A stretch of 64,000 nt of DNA from Arbacia lixula (lineage: Eukaryota > Echinodermata > Echinoidea > Arbacioida > Arbaciidae): positions 26,009,865-26,073,864 of the forward strand of contig OZ022577.1 in NCBI GenBank assembly GCA_963669155.1, written 5' to 3'. The notes under the pieces were generated by a model that saw only the letters and a list, made by a program, of their open reading frames with translations, had not been told where the DNA came from and did not search any database. This document shows positions 49,549-63,300 of the stretch, in pieces (positions within the stretch are counted from its first letter, which is position 1; the number at the start of each line of letters is the position of its first letter). The position numbers and the translations under genes were made by a program.

Positions 49549-50035
49549 AAAAAGTGCGTTTTTGCACATAATAATAAGTTCATAAATTACGTAGAACCAT
49601 CTACATGTATTTTAAGCCTTGAGCAGTTCCTAAGATGTCAAACCATTCCATTAAAGTGCTTCTTTTGTCAATGTGTGTAAGTTTATTTCTGACTACAGAG
49701 TTAAAAATAAAGCAATTATGTGCGTACATGAGTCAGACTAACAAACCTGTGGGTAAAACCTGATCTGTTCTTCTGACCACAAGTTGTACCAATTGTTTTA
49801 ACCTCATAAAACATGTTTTTTTTTTGCACATACACGTATGGAAGAGTTCATGAAATATGTAGATCCATCTATTTTGAGCCTTGAGCAGGTCCTATGGTAT
49901 CAAACCATTTTCACAAAGTGCCTTCCAAGTCAATGTACATCTGCTTATTTCTGACTGCAGAGTTAAAAATAAAGCAAACTGTGTGTACATGAGTCAAGCT
50001 AACAAGCCTGTTAGTTAAACATGATCTGACACTCA
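49549..50035. repeat. Tandem duplication, two units of about 265 bp
   Basis: Shared blocks in order: GAACCATCTACATGTATTTT against GATCCATCTATTTTG, GCCTTGAGCAG, TCAAACCATT, CAGAGTTAAAAATAAAGCAA (49697 and 49960), GTACATGAGTCA, and AACATGATCTG against AACCTGATCTG. The copies are diverged, so the event is not recent. Confidence 0.65.
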
Positions 50036-53000
50036 TGTGTTGACATATCATTTTGATAACGCCATACTCACAATGAATAAGTATGACATACTCGAGGCTC
50101 ATTGTTTTACCAATTAAACTGATTCAATTTTAGAGGATGTACAATGTACCCATTTTTATTAAATCAATCATTTTATTTTGAATGGATAAACAGGTTTTAC
50201 GGCTTTTCAGCCATGTTGTGAAAAAAAAAATGTCACAAGATGCTAGAAAGTGAGGGAATAACCACTCTGTTCACACCTACCTTCCTCCTGTAAAGATAGC
50301 GTTTTCATCACTTATGATGACTACTGTTCTCTTTTACTACATTATTGGTGCGTGAATTGACTTTAAATTTTAACAATGATAAAACTGTCAAATATTGAAA
50401 TAAACTGTTGATTTTGACGCATTCCGTAGCATATTTAGAAATCATTGTGAGCATTCAGGAACAGAACATGTAGTTGTTGGTGGAAAAGTAGGGCTCATAT
50501 GGTTTTTTAAGTAAAAGGAAACTTTATATGAACATCCTGTAATGATTTAAAAAACAAACTTTTTGAAGCAAAACATCTTTCAGCTCTGCTGATCTCTAAG
50601 ATATCTTACAGAATATGACACATGTGGATTATATGAAACATCTGAATGATTAAGTTTTTATTCCTTCTACCACATAAACATGTTGCTCTACACGTACCCA
50701 CGGCTGCAGACAGTGTGGGCTTTACACCAAAATATACATAATCTCTCACATCTGAGCTCTCTGTCAAAGCTGGATTAATGATTAAACCAGACTCCACCCA
50801 AAATGATGGTGACAATCAACCCCAAATTCAGACGTTCCCCGCGAAAATTCTAAATAGAAAACATCCCTTTTCGATACTTTCCATTCCAGTGTATTTGTCA
50901 CTTTGCCACATAAAGCTATAGATATCAACGACTTCCTTTCTTTGGGGCGGAGGAGCTGTCGTCGATTAAAGAGGGAGACGAAAATTGAGTCTGGCTACGC
51001 AACGTTTTTTTGATGAATTGTAGACACTAGCTTGACTGGAACTTTGAGTATTTTTAGCACATGCCACTTTGTGAAATTGTGGGTGGAGCTTAAATTCCAT
51101 TCTTTCAGTGTCTGTTTAGGATCTATAGACTTTTATTGTGCTTTAATGCATGTTTTTTACAGGCAGAATACTGTAAATATATACTACATTGTACATGTAT
51201 GTGATTGAAAGGAGAGGGGAATAAGGAAAGATGATAGATTCTTGGGTTAAGGGAACAATTACTGGAAAGGTGATTAGGGTCATTTATTGCGATGTTCGTT
51301 AAATTGCCAGCATGGAGTGAAAGTTGCTAGGCAACTGTCTCCACACACAGCCCCCCAAATCTTTGAAACATTCCACTCTGGATTGTGATTTTTCGTACAT
51401 TCTTTTCAAACATTTGGCCTGTGTAAATGCTCACTTGAGAAACCTTTCCACACACGTTTGAAAGGCTTGGCGGACTCGTGGCACATACACACTATCTGCC
51501 AAAACATCTGTATAGTTTGTTAGTATTCAAAATCTATAGTTGTTTAGACAAGGAGAAACAATTTGATAAAAAGTCACAATTTATTGAAAAGTACATTTTT
51601 ATTTGGTGTGAATAAGTAAAGTCACTACAAGAATGTACTCTATTATGAAAAAAAATGTTGTAACTTTAGACATCTCCTTGGTTGATAGGTGTTAGCTTTG
51701 TGACATTACTGGTATGAAATTCAGCACAGGTTTCTTCAGACTGTAGTAAACAAACACAGCAGGGGAAAATGTCAAAATTGCAAGAGCTACTTCTCAAGCC
51801 TGGTGTCATAATTTGTACATTGTATCATGCTATGCATTATACCTTGAATAATAAAAACATCACATGGGCTCATTTGTTATTACAGTGAAACAAGGATTAT
51901 TTTTTGTATAATTTCTGGGGCTAAAATGCCTTTTCCTCCTCGTAAAGGAAGCTTTTCTGTTCGCTTTCAAGTTTCAACCATGAAGCAAATCTTGAAGAAA
52001 GAGATGAAATATTCTAGTGAGTATAAATGACAAATAAAGCCACTTTTTCTAAACTTTCTCATGAGGAACTTGTTCATCAACATAGTTCATCGACTTGAGG
52101 CAAAATATCTTTTCATGTTATACATGAAGGGGCAATTCACACTAAGGGGAATTATTTTAAGAAACTTGATGCACACTGGGTAATATTTGTTTTCCATAGG
52201 AAACTTGTTCTGAATCAGTCATGTTCAGTTTGTGTTCAGCCGTGCATTTACACACTGCTCACCTTTTGAAAGAATTGGCTCTGTAGAGTGAATTTCATGT
52301 ATAGTTTCATGACCAATCAAGCAAAAAGAATGCATGCATTTGAATATTACGATCTGAGTAACAAGCCTCGGTCACATTTATGCTGGTATATCTGATCATG
52401 TTTATTTTTTACAGTAAGTTGCAAGTGTATCAGTATTTCAAGACATTTTAGATACATGGAGAAATATTTTTCTAAACAACGTAGGTATTAAGTGGCAGAA
52501 ATAATTCATAAGTGTGAATTGCTCCTTCGATACAAAAAGATATTCGCGTCAAGTATGAAGATTTAGAGTATCCAAAGTAAACCCGTTGATTCCTTTAGGA
52601 TTAGAAAAATGCAAACATAAGGCAGCATTACCAGGCACTGTTGAAAATGGATCAAGTTCCATTAGGCTCTAACTATCTCCAGTATTCTGTTTCATATCTT
52701 GTTCCCATGGGTAATAAATAATCCTGCATGCTTGTTTGTCTGTATACAGAAGCGAGGATCAATATATTTCTGTGGATGTGTGTCCACACTTACCAGTGCC
52801 TTGAGGAAGAGCGAGAACACTGGGCTGTCAAGGATTAAAGACACTGCTGTAATTTCAGAAAACATTACATGCACATTTTCTCTATATGTACATGATTGTC
52901 TGGAGAACAAAAGTTCAGCTTAATGAATTGGATTTCATCCCCTAAGACTGAAATAGTGGAGTGATCTTGTAAAAAGAAGTCCAGACACATTTGTCTTGCT

Positions 53001-54590
53001 TTGCCATTGAAGAAATGAGAACGGTAAGAAATGTTGTATGTTGAGAGCACAGTTTATACATGTACACAGACGATGGCAAACTTCCATCAATACATAAATT
53101 GTAAGAGATGGGAGATGGGGGATTTATAATGTTGTAAACAATTGTATTTCAAGACAAAGATATAAGTTAAACATTAAAGGTACACATACAAATTAATCCC
53201 ATATTATTGCACTAATAAATAAAGAGCAGAAGGAGCAAACATACTGTACATAGAAAATATGTAATCAACAATCCTTACAAATTCAAGTACAGTGGCCTTG
53301 TTTGTGTACATCATGTACATTCATGCAACTTGAATGAAGATCAATATGACACATGTGAAGAAGCCTAACGCATGACATTGAAAACACTATATTTATATAA
53401 GAAAAGAGTGTGTTAAGTAATGCCAGTCATTTCCAAACATGATGACCTTTGTATAGTATAGAGGAGATGATATCAGTAAGCCCATATGTACATTCTATAT
53501 AATATTGCAGTGCCTTTAATGATGGTGCTTAGGGTACTGTAATGGAGCTCTATCAATATTGACCACAAGAGGATATTGAAGCTACATGTAGGTTTTATTG
53601 AACCAGCCAGCACTTCCAAGTGTCCTGCTTGAACATTCCATCAGTACACAGTATACATGTACTCCGTGTGGGGCTCCAGCTGATCAGATACCTCATCCAA
53701 TATGCTCTAGCAACATTAGTCTAAATTTAGCCCATTCTGGGTTGATTTTGTTTGCTACAGTATTTACATCTTCTCATTGGCATCACTCATGAAATATATG
53801 GAGTCTTTTTTTAAACTGTCCAAAAGTTCACTTTACATTAGTATGTCATTCAGAATATGATACGAAGCTACATATGCAAGTATGTTAATGTATGTGTGTG
53901 TGCTGCAGACAATTCTAGTGCACTGTTGTGTGTCAATTAAGCATGAACTGTCAGTAGGAATTAGAATGATAAATCAATATATGTGTACTGTACAGTGCGT
54001 GCATGTACATGTATTAAAGTGAATGTAGGGCAGTTCATGACCAAGAGCCTGAATTGTGTGTGGTAACTTGTAACCCTTGTTTTACTGTGTTATAAATCAC
54101 AATAAATACAGACTCTTTTATTATGAGGATTTCATAAGAAAATATCAGCGTGTTGTGAATTTTTGACCAATGACCAATGGAGGACATTAAGTGTGTGCTG
54201 TAAATAGACTTGAAGGTATTATTTCGTCAGAGTTTATACAAATCGTCAAATCCATGAACTGTGCACTGTGTGGATAAGATGCTTTGTAAACATGCTGACC
54301 ATTTGGAGTGTTTATACATGTAGGTACTTGCACAAAAAATAATGGTTTTCATCCCCCAAATAAAGTTACTTTCATGTAGGTAAAAGTGTGAAGATTGAAT
54401 TAGGAAGTGACAGAGGACTCTTAAGAGGCACATTTCACAGCATGTGTACATTGTAGATAATATGTAGTATGTAAAGTGAGTCAGTGTTTGGCCACCTGTG
54501 AAGCAAGCAACCTCCAAAAGGCCTGTACATATACCTGATATAATGTATAACTCCCAACTCCTAGTGAGCACTGCCAACAACCCTGTACTG

Positions 54591-56323
54591 TCAAGCCAAA
54601 AGTGGGAGGGGCTTATTCGTGGAGAAATCCCCTGAGCTTTAGCAGCCAGTCCTGTAAGTGTGAGTGCCCTTGCTGCTGCAAAGGAAGATTACAATCACTC
54701 TGATTCTTACTTTAGAGTTACTGCACTGTCAGCGGTAGCAGAAGGACCTTCTTGCTGTCTACTGTGCATCTTTTACTCCTTCTGTGTACCTTTTTCATGC
54801 CCAGGCTCACATAACAAGGGCTTAATTCTGTCATGTTCAGAGGTCATCAGTGGTTATATTCTGAGCTTTCGTGACCCAGGAAATTTGCGAACAACAATAA
54901 AAAAGGCCAGTGCTGGATCCACTCACATTCCAGGGATTCTACCATGAAGAGGCGTCTGCATCAGACCAGAACTCAACCATAATCCTATCCTGCCATTTTG
55001 CTCTTGTTTGTTCCCTTTGCTGCCTTTCCTGAATACTGAATGAGATTTCCCAATCCATTGCACTCCAGTGTGCATATCGCGTGTGTGGGCATTGTCAACT
55101 AAAAGACAAGAAAAGTCACCCACATATGTGTGGATTTTCAGCATGTCACAGTTGTCAACAGAGGAATCTGCAACAACGTGTGTGAGGAGAGAAAAACAGA
55201 GCTACTAACCGGCCTGCTTGGGATTCTGTGTTGTATCCATTGCTGGGATGCTTTCTTCTTCTTACATTCGGACCTGTCTTTGGTCTAACCTCTCTATTTA
55301 CCAAACCTTCATTTATCCAGTGATAAGAAGATAAGGAGGACGCTTGTGGGGCATCTACATGTACATGTAGCTATGGAAGTGCAGCACATCTTTTTGTTGA
55401 TTTCTAGCAGGAATCAATAGGGCTGCAAGGTCGAAGTAGCTCTCAAGGGGAAGTAATTGGAACACAAGAAAGGGAGAGTGGGAGAAAGTGGATGTCCGAG
55501 GACCCTGAGTTGACTAAATTACATTTTTAATATCGCGCGCATTCTTCATTGTATTCTGCCTGGAGCTGTGGAGATGTGTGTGATGACAAGGAGAACACAT
55601 TTTGGGACTGTTGGTGGCAATTCTCAATTTATTCTTCCTTCTGGATTCAACCCATTGCTACCAGTTGCTATGTAAAGACTTGTGCTATCTATTTACTTGG
55701 TGAAGCTGGATAACTAATGGATTTGTTTGTGGATGTACATGCATAGTTCATGTCTGCATCAGGATGTTAACAGACCAGATGTGAGTTTACTTAGATCAAG
55801 TGCCCCACATCTGTTTGTTGAGTCCATCTAGCTCTCAGGTGAGAGAGCCAGGGCACACCTGATTATGCCTTAGGACATCTGTGTCATTCCTTGAGCAGCC
55901 ACACTAATTGGATAATCTGCTGGTGGCAACCTATGACTAGTGGCATGTGAATTCTCTTCCTGGATTAATGTCACTTAGTTCTTCATCTGCCCATTGGAAA
56001 AGAAACACTATTAACAGCTTGATTATTACATGTGCTACAGTTATAACACAAATAATTTCACATGATTATATTTCACATCAATGTGTTGCGAAAACGTATT
56101 TAATTTTAAATTTGTGGCCAAATAGTCCAGTATTCTAGTGATAAATAAGGGTTTATGACCAAACAGAAATGTGCATGGACGTGAATCAACCTTTGCTCTC
56201 AGAAGTGTGGAAGTGATCTACTTTTTGAAGACAAACCTTCTTTGTTTTACCCATTTGAGGGAGAAATAATCAACTTGAAGTGTTTGCGCTTGTGACTTGG
56301 AAGTCATTCCTCAGCAGTCAGCC
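54591..56323 (+). other. Possible 5' leader and promoter region of the 56324 start exon
   Basis: No coding exons are supported. It lies directly upstream of a start codon in good context and is somewhat less AT-rich than its neighbours, so it may hold an alternative promoter and a long leader. Many short upstream ATGs are present. Weakly supported. Confidence 0.3.
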
Positions 56324-56438
56324 ATGGGGGTACCAGTGGACACTGCCTCCCCCAGTGATAAGGGGAAGAAGATGGTTGATATTGGGGGCTACATGATCAT
56401 GCTAGCTGAAATGAAGAACAAGAAGATCAAGCTATATG
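56324..56438 (+). CDS. Possible alternative first coding exon (38 codons)
   Basis: CAGCCATGGGG is a strong initiation context. The frame reads MGVPVDTASPSDKGKKMVDI and then a Met/Lys-rich end (MLAEMKNKKIKLYG) up to a TATG|GTAAAT donor at 56439. It leaves one base over, the same phase as the end of the PDZ exon at 42429, so both could splice to the same downstream exon. It may be an alternative start of the PDZ gene that skips its first PDZ strands, or the first exon of a separate gene. No homology recognised. Confidence 0.55.
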
Positions 56439-59410
56439 GTAAATAGATACCTTTTTGTGTTTTTTACCATTATTTTATTATTGTTAGAATGTATATTTTT
56501 AAAAATATTAGAATAAGATATTTTGAGCAATAAATGAGCATGACTGTCAATAGAGATTGAGGCAGGAATAATCGTCACAATAATTGTGTACTATCGTTTT
56601 GAGAGTTAAGAATGTGCAGATCCTTCTTTCAATCTGTCAGCTGTATGTACTTGTGCAAAATGAGCTTGTGTTACTTCATTTATAGGGAACATTGATGTTG
56701 TTGTATGATACATATGTCCAAATGCACTGGATCTAATATGATACTGGATCCAACATGGCTAGGTTAAATAGCATGCTACCTATTAGCTTGTTTTGGTGTG
56801 ACGAAAAGGCAATTTTAACCTCTTTGTAATTTTCCAGATCAGAATACAGCACGCTGTTATGTTAGCTTTGGTCTAATGCAGCCCCCTTGTAGTATACAAA
56901 TGATACACAGGCTTACCTATCCACGAAATATGTCTGTGTATCATTGTTTTATAAGATGGGCGCAAAAAAATTGAAAAAGCATGTGAAAATCAAACATTTT
57001 CATCGTCAAATTTACCCATGCATCCGCTAAAATAAAATCCTAGTAAAAGATATGACCCTGTCCAATCAAATTTCATGTTACAAAACACTGCCTGGTGTGT
57101 GTGCAAGACTATGGTGCTGGGGAAAAAATCCCATCGCCTTGGTGTCCGTAGCGCAAGAATTGTCCATGGGATCACCGTGACGGTGACTGAAATGCACAGA
57201 GTGGATCCTTGGGAAGACCGTGACAGTGCCGATATCAACAGTCTTTGGGAAAAGCAAGAAGTGTCAAATACATGTCGCCCAAGATCACTGGGTATCGTGA
57301 TTGAGAAGCATGCTATTAACAACTTGTTATCATTTATTAGCAAACTGGGGAGCTTCTTGCATGCTTTTCTGATCTATTTTCTGGAATACCAAAACTACAA
57401 ATGTCCATGTACAGTATCAGAAGCAAGTGCATTTGCTATGTAGTAATTACACGAAGTTGGAATAATTACAGTTTATACAGATGCACTTCATAATATTCTT
57501 GTATAAAGGTTTGCTCTTTCTAATAACAGAGTATCAAAATATGCCAAGGTTTTCATAATTCCTAACTGTTAGCATAAAAGATTTTGCTACTATATGTCAG
57601 ATAATTAAATCTGGGTGTTTATTGGACCATTTGTAGCAAGGAATTTGATCAATTGAGGGCAGAAGAGTTCACCATGGATTAGTGGAGCATTTATAATGAA
57701 CTTGAGTTGAACTGTGGTATTCAGTCCTTATCTTTTAATAGAAATCATGGTTTGGGCTAGCAAACAGCAATGCATACCATTCTTGGTCAAAGAGTCATGT
57801 TTTGTATTCCTGTCCTTCTTGCTAATATTAGGTGAAAGAAAGATGATAGCTCATTTATCATAATTGTGTCCAATTCAATGGGCTTGTCTCCGTTAAAACC
57901 TTGTTTTATTTGAAGCCAGAAAATAAGACGCATTGAAAATAAAAAAAAAAGTTCTGGTTATAGTATGATGCCTCATTTGAGGAAGTAATACAATTTGTAC
58001 ACATGTATGCTCATGATTTTTTTTCTGGTTCTTAAGGGTTTTGATGAAAGGTAGACATTTTCTTTTCAATCAAAGGAATAGATTCTGAACAGAGCAATGC
58101 AAAATACTGGCTGAATTTAGTGCTTGTTGTAAACATGTTTTAGGGGATTTCAAAAATATTGTTTCCTTAAAGGAAACGATGCTACACATATGTTATATTA
58201 ATTCTTTTGGGGGGCATTCTACTTCGGAGGTAAAAAACACACATTTCACAAATACACACTACATATAGGTCTACATTTGAACGATTTAATTTATACGAAA
58301 TGATTGTATTTTATTGATTTTGAGAAAAAGTGTATCATCATGATGACAGTGATGTTGAAATTTTGAATTGAAGTGAAGCAATACGTAAAATTTGAATACT
58401 ATTTACATTTATTGACCATACACCTGTTCACTTGAATTATGATCTTATTAAAGCTGTAGCCTTAGGCCTGTTTATTATAATTTGATGAATTATAATTTTA
58501 TATTTATCTAGATTGAATTCCTTACCCATCGAATAATGCGAAGATATAATAAGTTCAAGGGCTCTACTGAATAAGCACTCTGCGTTGCTTCTAGCCATTA
58601 ACTTCCCAATGGTACTTTCTGCCTGTCTACCCAACGTCATCATCCAGAGACTTCACAATGAAGAAACAATCAACTGACCTCATTTGGTAATGTGCTGTGG
58701 GTGACGGCTTGCTAATGAGATAAGTGTCTAGGACCTGTACTTCAGAGGGGTTGACAAGCCACCAGAGATAGAAATTGATAACATGGGTAATCAAATATAT
58801 AGATAAATGAAGCCAAGCATGTAGGGGAAATACACTATTGCACTATCAGTGGAATTAAGAGCATATAATAAAATGTATTCACATAGAGTGTGTGTTGGTT
58901 TGCAACAACTAGCAGAGTATTACACCTGTACTATCAGAACTACAGTCCATGTTCCACTGTGATTTATGGAAATTGCACTTCTGTAATGAAAGTGGGATAA
59001 GCAGAGCAAAGTGAAAAAACAGAAAGAGATGATATTAGTAAACTGCAGTATTATTACCTGGTAGTAAATTATCTTCCTTTTCACCCCGTGTCTTGTACAT
59101 GCATGTATGTTAAAGTACTAAATACTAACAAATGCTTGAACAATAACTTTATACAACAAAGATTTGACTTGCAATTTTACTTACATGTTTGCTAAAGGTT
59201 GTTTTGATGATGAAGCTTGTTTAAAAGATGACATCATTCGCTCGTTACTGACTGATGAATTTAGGGGGAAATGCACCATGATTCATCAGTTATAAGAACA
59301 TGTACATGTTTTCACAACTTTTAGAAGATGTCAGGAGATAATTTAGAAAGTGATTAGTCAAGGTGTTTTTATTTTTGTTGTAAGAAGAGCATTAGACCAA
59401 GCAAATGACA

Positions 59411-59535
<125 letters not shown>

Positions 59536-60283
59536 GGGCAGGGAAGGGAGATTTTTCAAAGAAATATAAATTATATTTGCAATAATTGACCTGCAGTTTT
59601 CAACTTTCACCATGACACATTTAACTCAATGAGCGATTATACATCCCTTCTTGATTAAATCACTTGATCATGAGCTGCAGTGTAAGCCATTTGTTCCCTT
59701 AGTAACTCATAGAGTAAACATCTAAAAGCAGAGAGTATAGAATGAAATGAGAGGAGCATGATTAATTACCAATGATTGAGGGGAGTGGAGACGGGGAAGG
59801 CGTAGTGTATTAAACAAATAGCATTGAGCATTCTTCAAAAATGAAGAACAGAAAACAATGCCTACAGGCTGATTCACATTGTGATTTCTTTAGAAAAGTT
59901 TCTCTGGATCAAACATATCGTCAGCGTTTTTTATGAGCCACCGAATTAGTGTGTAATGCGTTGTACAGATTTGATGGTTTGTAAAAACGTTGACGATATA
60001 ATGTCTAAAATTTCAATTGGTTGTTTACACCAAAACACTTTCATAAAAACTCTTCTAAAGAACAGTTTTACTGATTACTCAAGAAGAATACAGTCATGTA
60101 CACTCTTGATTCTGAGACACTGCACAAAACTAGCCTGGCTACCAGCCGTTTGAACATTTATGATTCTAACTGACAAATAGAGAGTAGTGCTCTTAAAGAC
60201 TAGTCACAGTATCATCCTCCTCTTTTCCAGTCCTTTGTACATATTAGGGGTGCTGGAGAAAAAACAATCAAGAATGTTAGTCT

Positions 60284-60352
60284 ACTGCAGCCAGATCCCT
60301 TTATTGAATAGTTTGGTTTAGAAATGTCCAACAGCCTGGAAGCCAGGCTATG
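60284..60352. repeat. Dispersed repeat, copy b (partner at 3409-3475)
   Basis: CTACTGCAGCCAGATCCC, TTTGGTTTA, then GCCTGGaaGCCAGGC, in the same order as the copy in the B3GALNT2 intron. Fragmentary, family unknown. Confidence 0.5.
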
Positions 60353-63300
60353 CATAACGTCATTCTGTATTCATGCTTTAAAGCCTAAATGCAGTGTGCA
60401 TATTGGCAGTAAATTGGTAATATGTTGGGTTGGCTTGATACGGGCAATTATAACCTTTATAAAGTGGCAGTATTAGCCCTTTGCTGTGAATGGAACCTAA
60501 TGGTGAAGACTTGTTGACTCTCACATCAAGCAGTATATATGATTCTGGAATGACAAAAAAGAAGAGAATAATTGATGAGTAATGAAAACGCACCTGTCAG
60601 ACTACTGAAGCTATATGGTCGACTCTAAGTTTGAGTGGTGACAACACTAATGATGATTTTATTGTGAAGGAGTAGGACAAGTACACATGGGCGGTAGGAA
60701 ACTAAATATGTTTGACTTTGTGAGTAGAATTTGTTGGCAAAAGAGGAAGGTGGTGGAAGCTGTATGAAAAAGATGCATGGGAAAGAATCAAAGAAAGTGG
60801 ATAGATTGATATAAAAAAGGGGGACAGGATGAGGGCAATGAAGATGATGGTGCTGTGAATGAAAATTGGAAGAAATTACGCAAAGAAAAATCATATTAGA
60901 ATAGTTGAGAATAAGGTCAAAATAAAGGGGTGGAGAAAAGGTGAGATAAATTACAATGCATAAAGAGCTCAACTTAAATACTAAAAGTAAAAAGAAAAAT
61001 AAGTGTTCAATTGGTAGTCACACGGACATGGAACCCCAAATGCAGAAAATGGAAATTAGGATTTCCAATGATTTTACAAAAATACCTAGGTGACTTTGGG
61101 GAAGAAAATAGCACCTTGATGTCACGGGGTTAGCACCTACTCCAGTCAAGTGCATAAACTAGATGACAATCGCTGCTAATTTTTGTAATTTCATTTCCTT
61201 ACAAGCAGTGCTTTCAGCGATGTGGAAGGAGATTACTTGGACAGACTACGCTTTCTCTTGTACTATACCTAACATGTCAACAAGAGAGAAAGGAGTAATT
61301 AGGATTGGCAACTAGATTGTTGAGCATATTTTCAAGCAATTCCCTTCGGTGGATCATTTTGGAAAGAGTGGTGTGAATAATTCAAGGGAAGCTGACCTGT
61401 TGAAGTTTTTAAAACAAATGAGGCAATGCACAGGTACGTGTACATGTAATAGAAATGGTGAGATATTGTACAAAAGAAGAAAACAAAACAAAGTTACCTG
61501 TACATAACCCTCACCTCTTTGTGTCCCATATTTGTTTGTTGTTGTTTTTTCACTTGCTGTCATTGGTTTATATGGATTTTTGGTTTGGTCATCTAAAATG
61601 GAGTTTTCATACCTGCAGACATTTAGACCCACATTATGTATAACTTCATGTTGTCATTGGGGACTTTCCTTGTAAGGTTTGTGATAAGTTTTTCCAGCTT
61701 TATTTAATGTTTTTATCACTGTTCAAGGTAGCCTGTCCCTGTTACAGACCTAATTCTGAAAGTACTCTGACTTTGTCATCATTTGAGAGAGAGTGGCTAT
61801 ATAACCTTTCCCTGGAATCGACAAAGCGTAATATTCAGTTTTGAGGAAATAATCTTTGATAATTGATCAAGCTTACTTTTTTCATACCACGAAAATAGAA
61901 TCTCAATGAAAACTAGATAGATTTTTATTTATTCTATGGGAGTTATAGTACCTCTGACCTTGAAATTTCACAGTTGGTATCCCAAAGATATGTGCTAAAT
62001 ATGTGCAAACTTTCATGAAGTTTGCAGATGTTTGTAAAAGGGACGGACCATCTTTATTTTTCACATATTCTGAACTGGACATATACATTTTATGTCTACG
62101 TGGTCCTCATTGTTCATGAAATGCACAGAATTTTATTTACTCTACAAAAGGGTTGTTAAAACTCCCTTTTAACTCTCATCCAAAAGGAATGTATTTTTAT
62201 GAAAAGTAGACCTGCCTAAAGTGTACTTACATCATGTACCGTGTACCTTATTATGTATCTCACCTCAACAGCACCCCACCCATCCTAAAGGGTATTAAAC
62301 TCCATCCCCTTCCTCCATCCCCCTCCTGTCACATGTCGCGCTGCGTCTTTAAGGAACAGCGCGGTGTGCAAGTGACATCTAGGAAATGGGGATGAGAGCA
62401 TGTTGGCGGGCAAACAGGAAGAAGATTAGCAAAAATGCTCTTGAAGGAGGTGTGAACCAAGAAGATACTCCCGTTTTGCCCCTTCCAAAAAGGAGATGGA
62501 AAACTGTAGTCAATATTCAGTACTTCCAAAACAAGGCTTGGTGGAGGATGGGGGTACACATTTATGTATGGGGCTACTTTTACCCTGAAATACATTTTCC
62601 ATTATAACCTGCAGGTTTGAGGACAAATATTTTTTTTCATAGGGACTCTTCCACTAGTTTGTGTGCTAGTATGGTTTCCCAGACTTAGTTTTGATTGCAG
62701 TGTAGAAGAAAGAAGTAAACCAGAGCCTAGAATCTAGGCTACAGTCTGGGGAGATAAAGCCCTTTTTACCCCTCAGGGCAGTCATTACTTTGTGCTAGGA
62801 AATCCAATCAAGTTTGTCTGGAAACTGAAATCACAACAGTTCATGATTCAATTATTAAAGGTGATATCCAAAATACAGTACATCTACATGTATATCTTAC
62901 TCTGTCATGGTATAGCGTAGTACATGTACATGTATATACTAGAAAGAGTGTTTTATTATTTATTTTTCTTGTCTTTGTATAAATCTATTTTAACTTGCAT
63001 CAAATCACCTTACAAGTTTGCTGTTACAGGATATACTCAGTCTGAGGTACTGTAGCTAGATTGATGCAATATTTTCCTTCTATTTCTCCTCCTTGGTATG
63101 ATATTGTATAGTGTATCGTACTGTAAATGACATGTGATACATTGTAGCAATGTGATCCACTCTCTCATCTCAAGAAGGAAGATTAAAGGAATTTAAGTGC
63201 AGTCAGATCATTCACTCTGGTTTGATTAATTATCGGAATGCCATATGATAATGCAGGCTGGATATGTCACGCTTTAATAAATCTTCAGCTCAGTACTTTC

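Larger units (their letters stand above)
42430..54590. other. Intronic sequence, no supported exons
   Basis: No convincing coding exons. Contains the foldback at 46221-46679, a strong hairpin at 48360-48397 and the tandem duplication at 49549-50035. A block at 50606-51090 is more GC-rich than its surroundings and may be another repeat, but I see no clear ends. Confidence 0.45.

Noticed and set aside
49252-49680. 142-codon frame, with a start reading MSVNLPDTLDDSMCLWLS and a GTGCGT donor
   Set aside because: The first part looks codon-like, but no acceptor, homologue or partner exon was found and the rest overlaps a tandem repeat.
54660-54947. 95-codon frame on the plus strand
   Set aside because: No homology, weak composition and no splice partners; left as possible leader.
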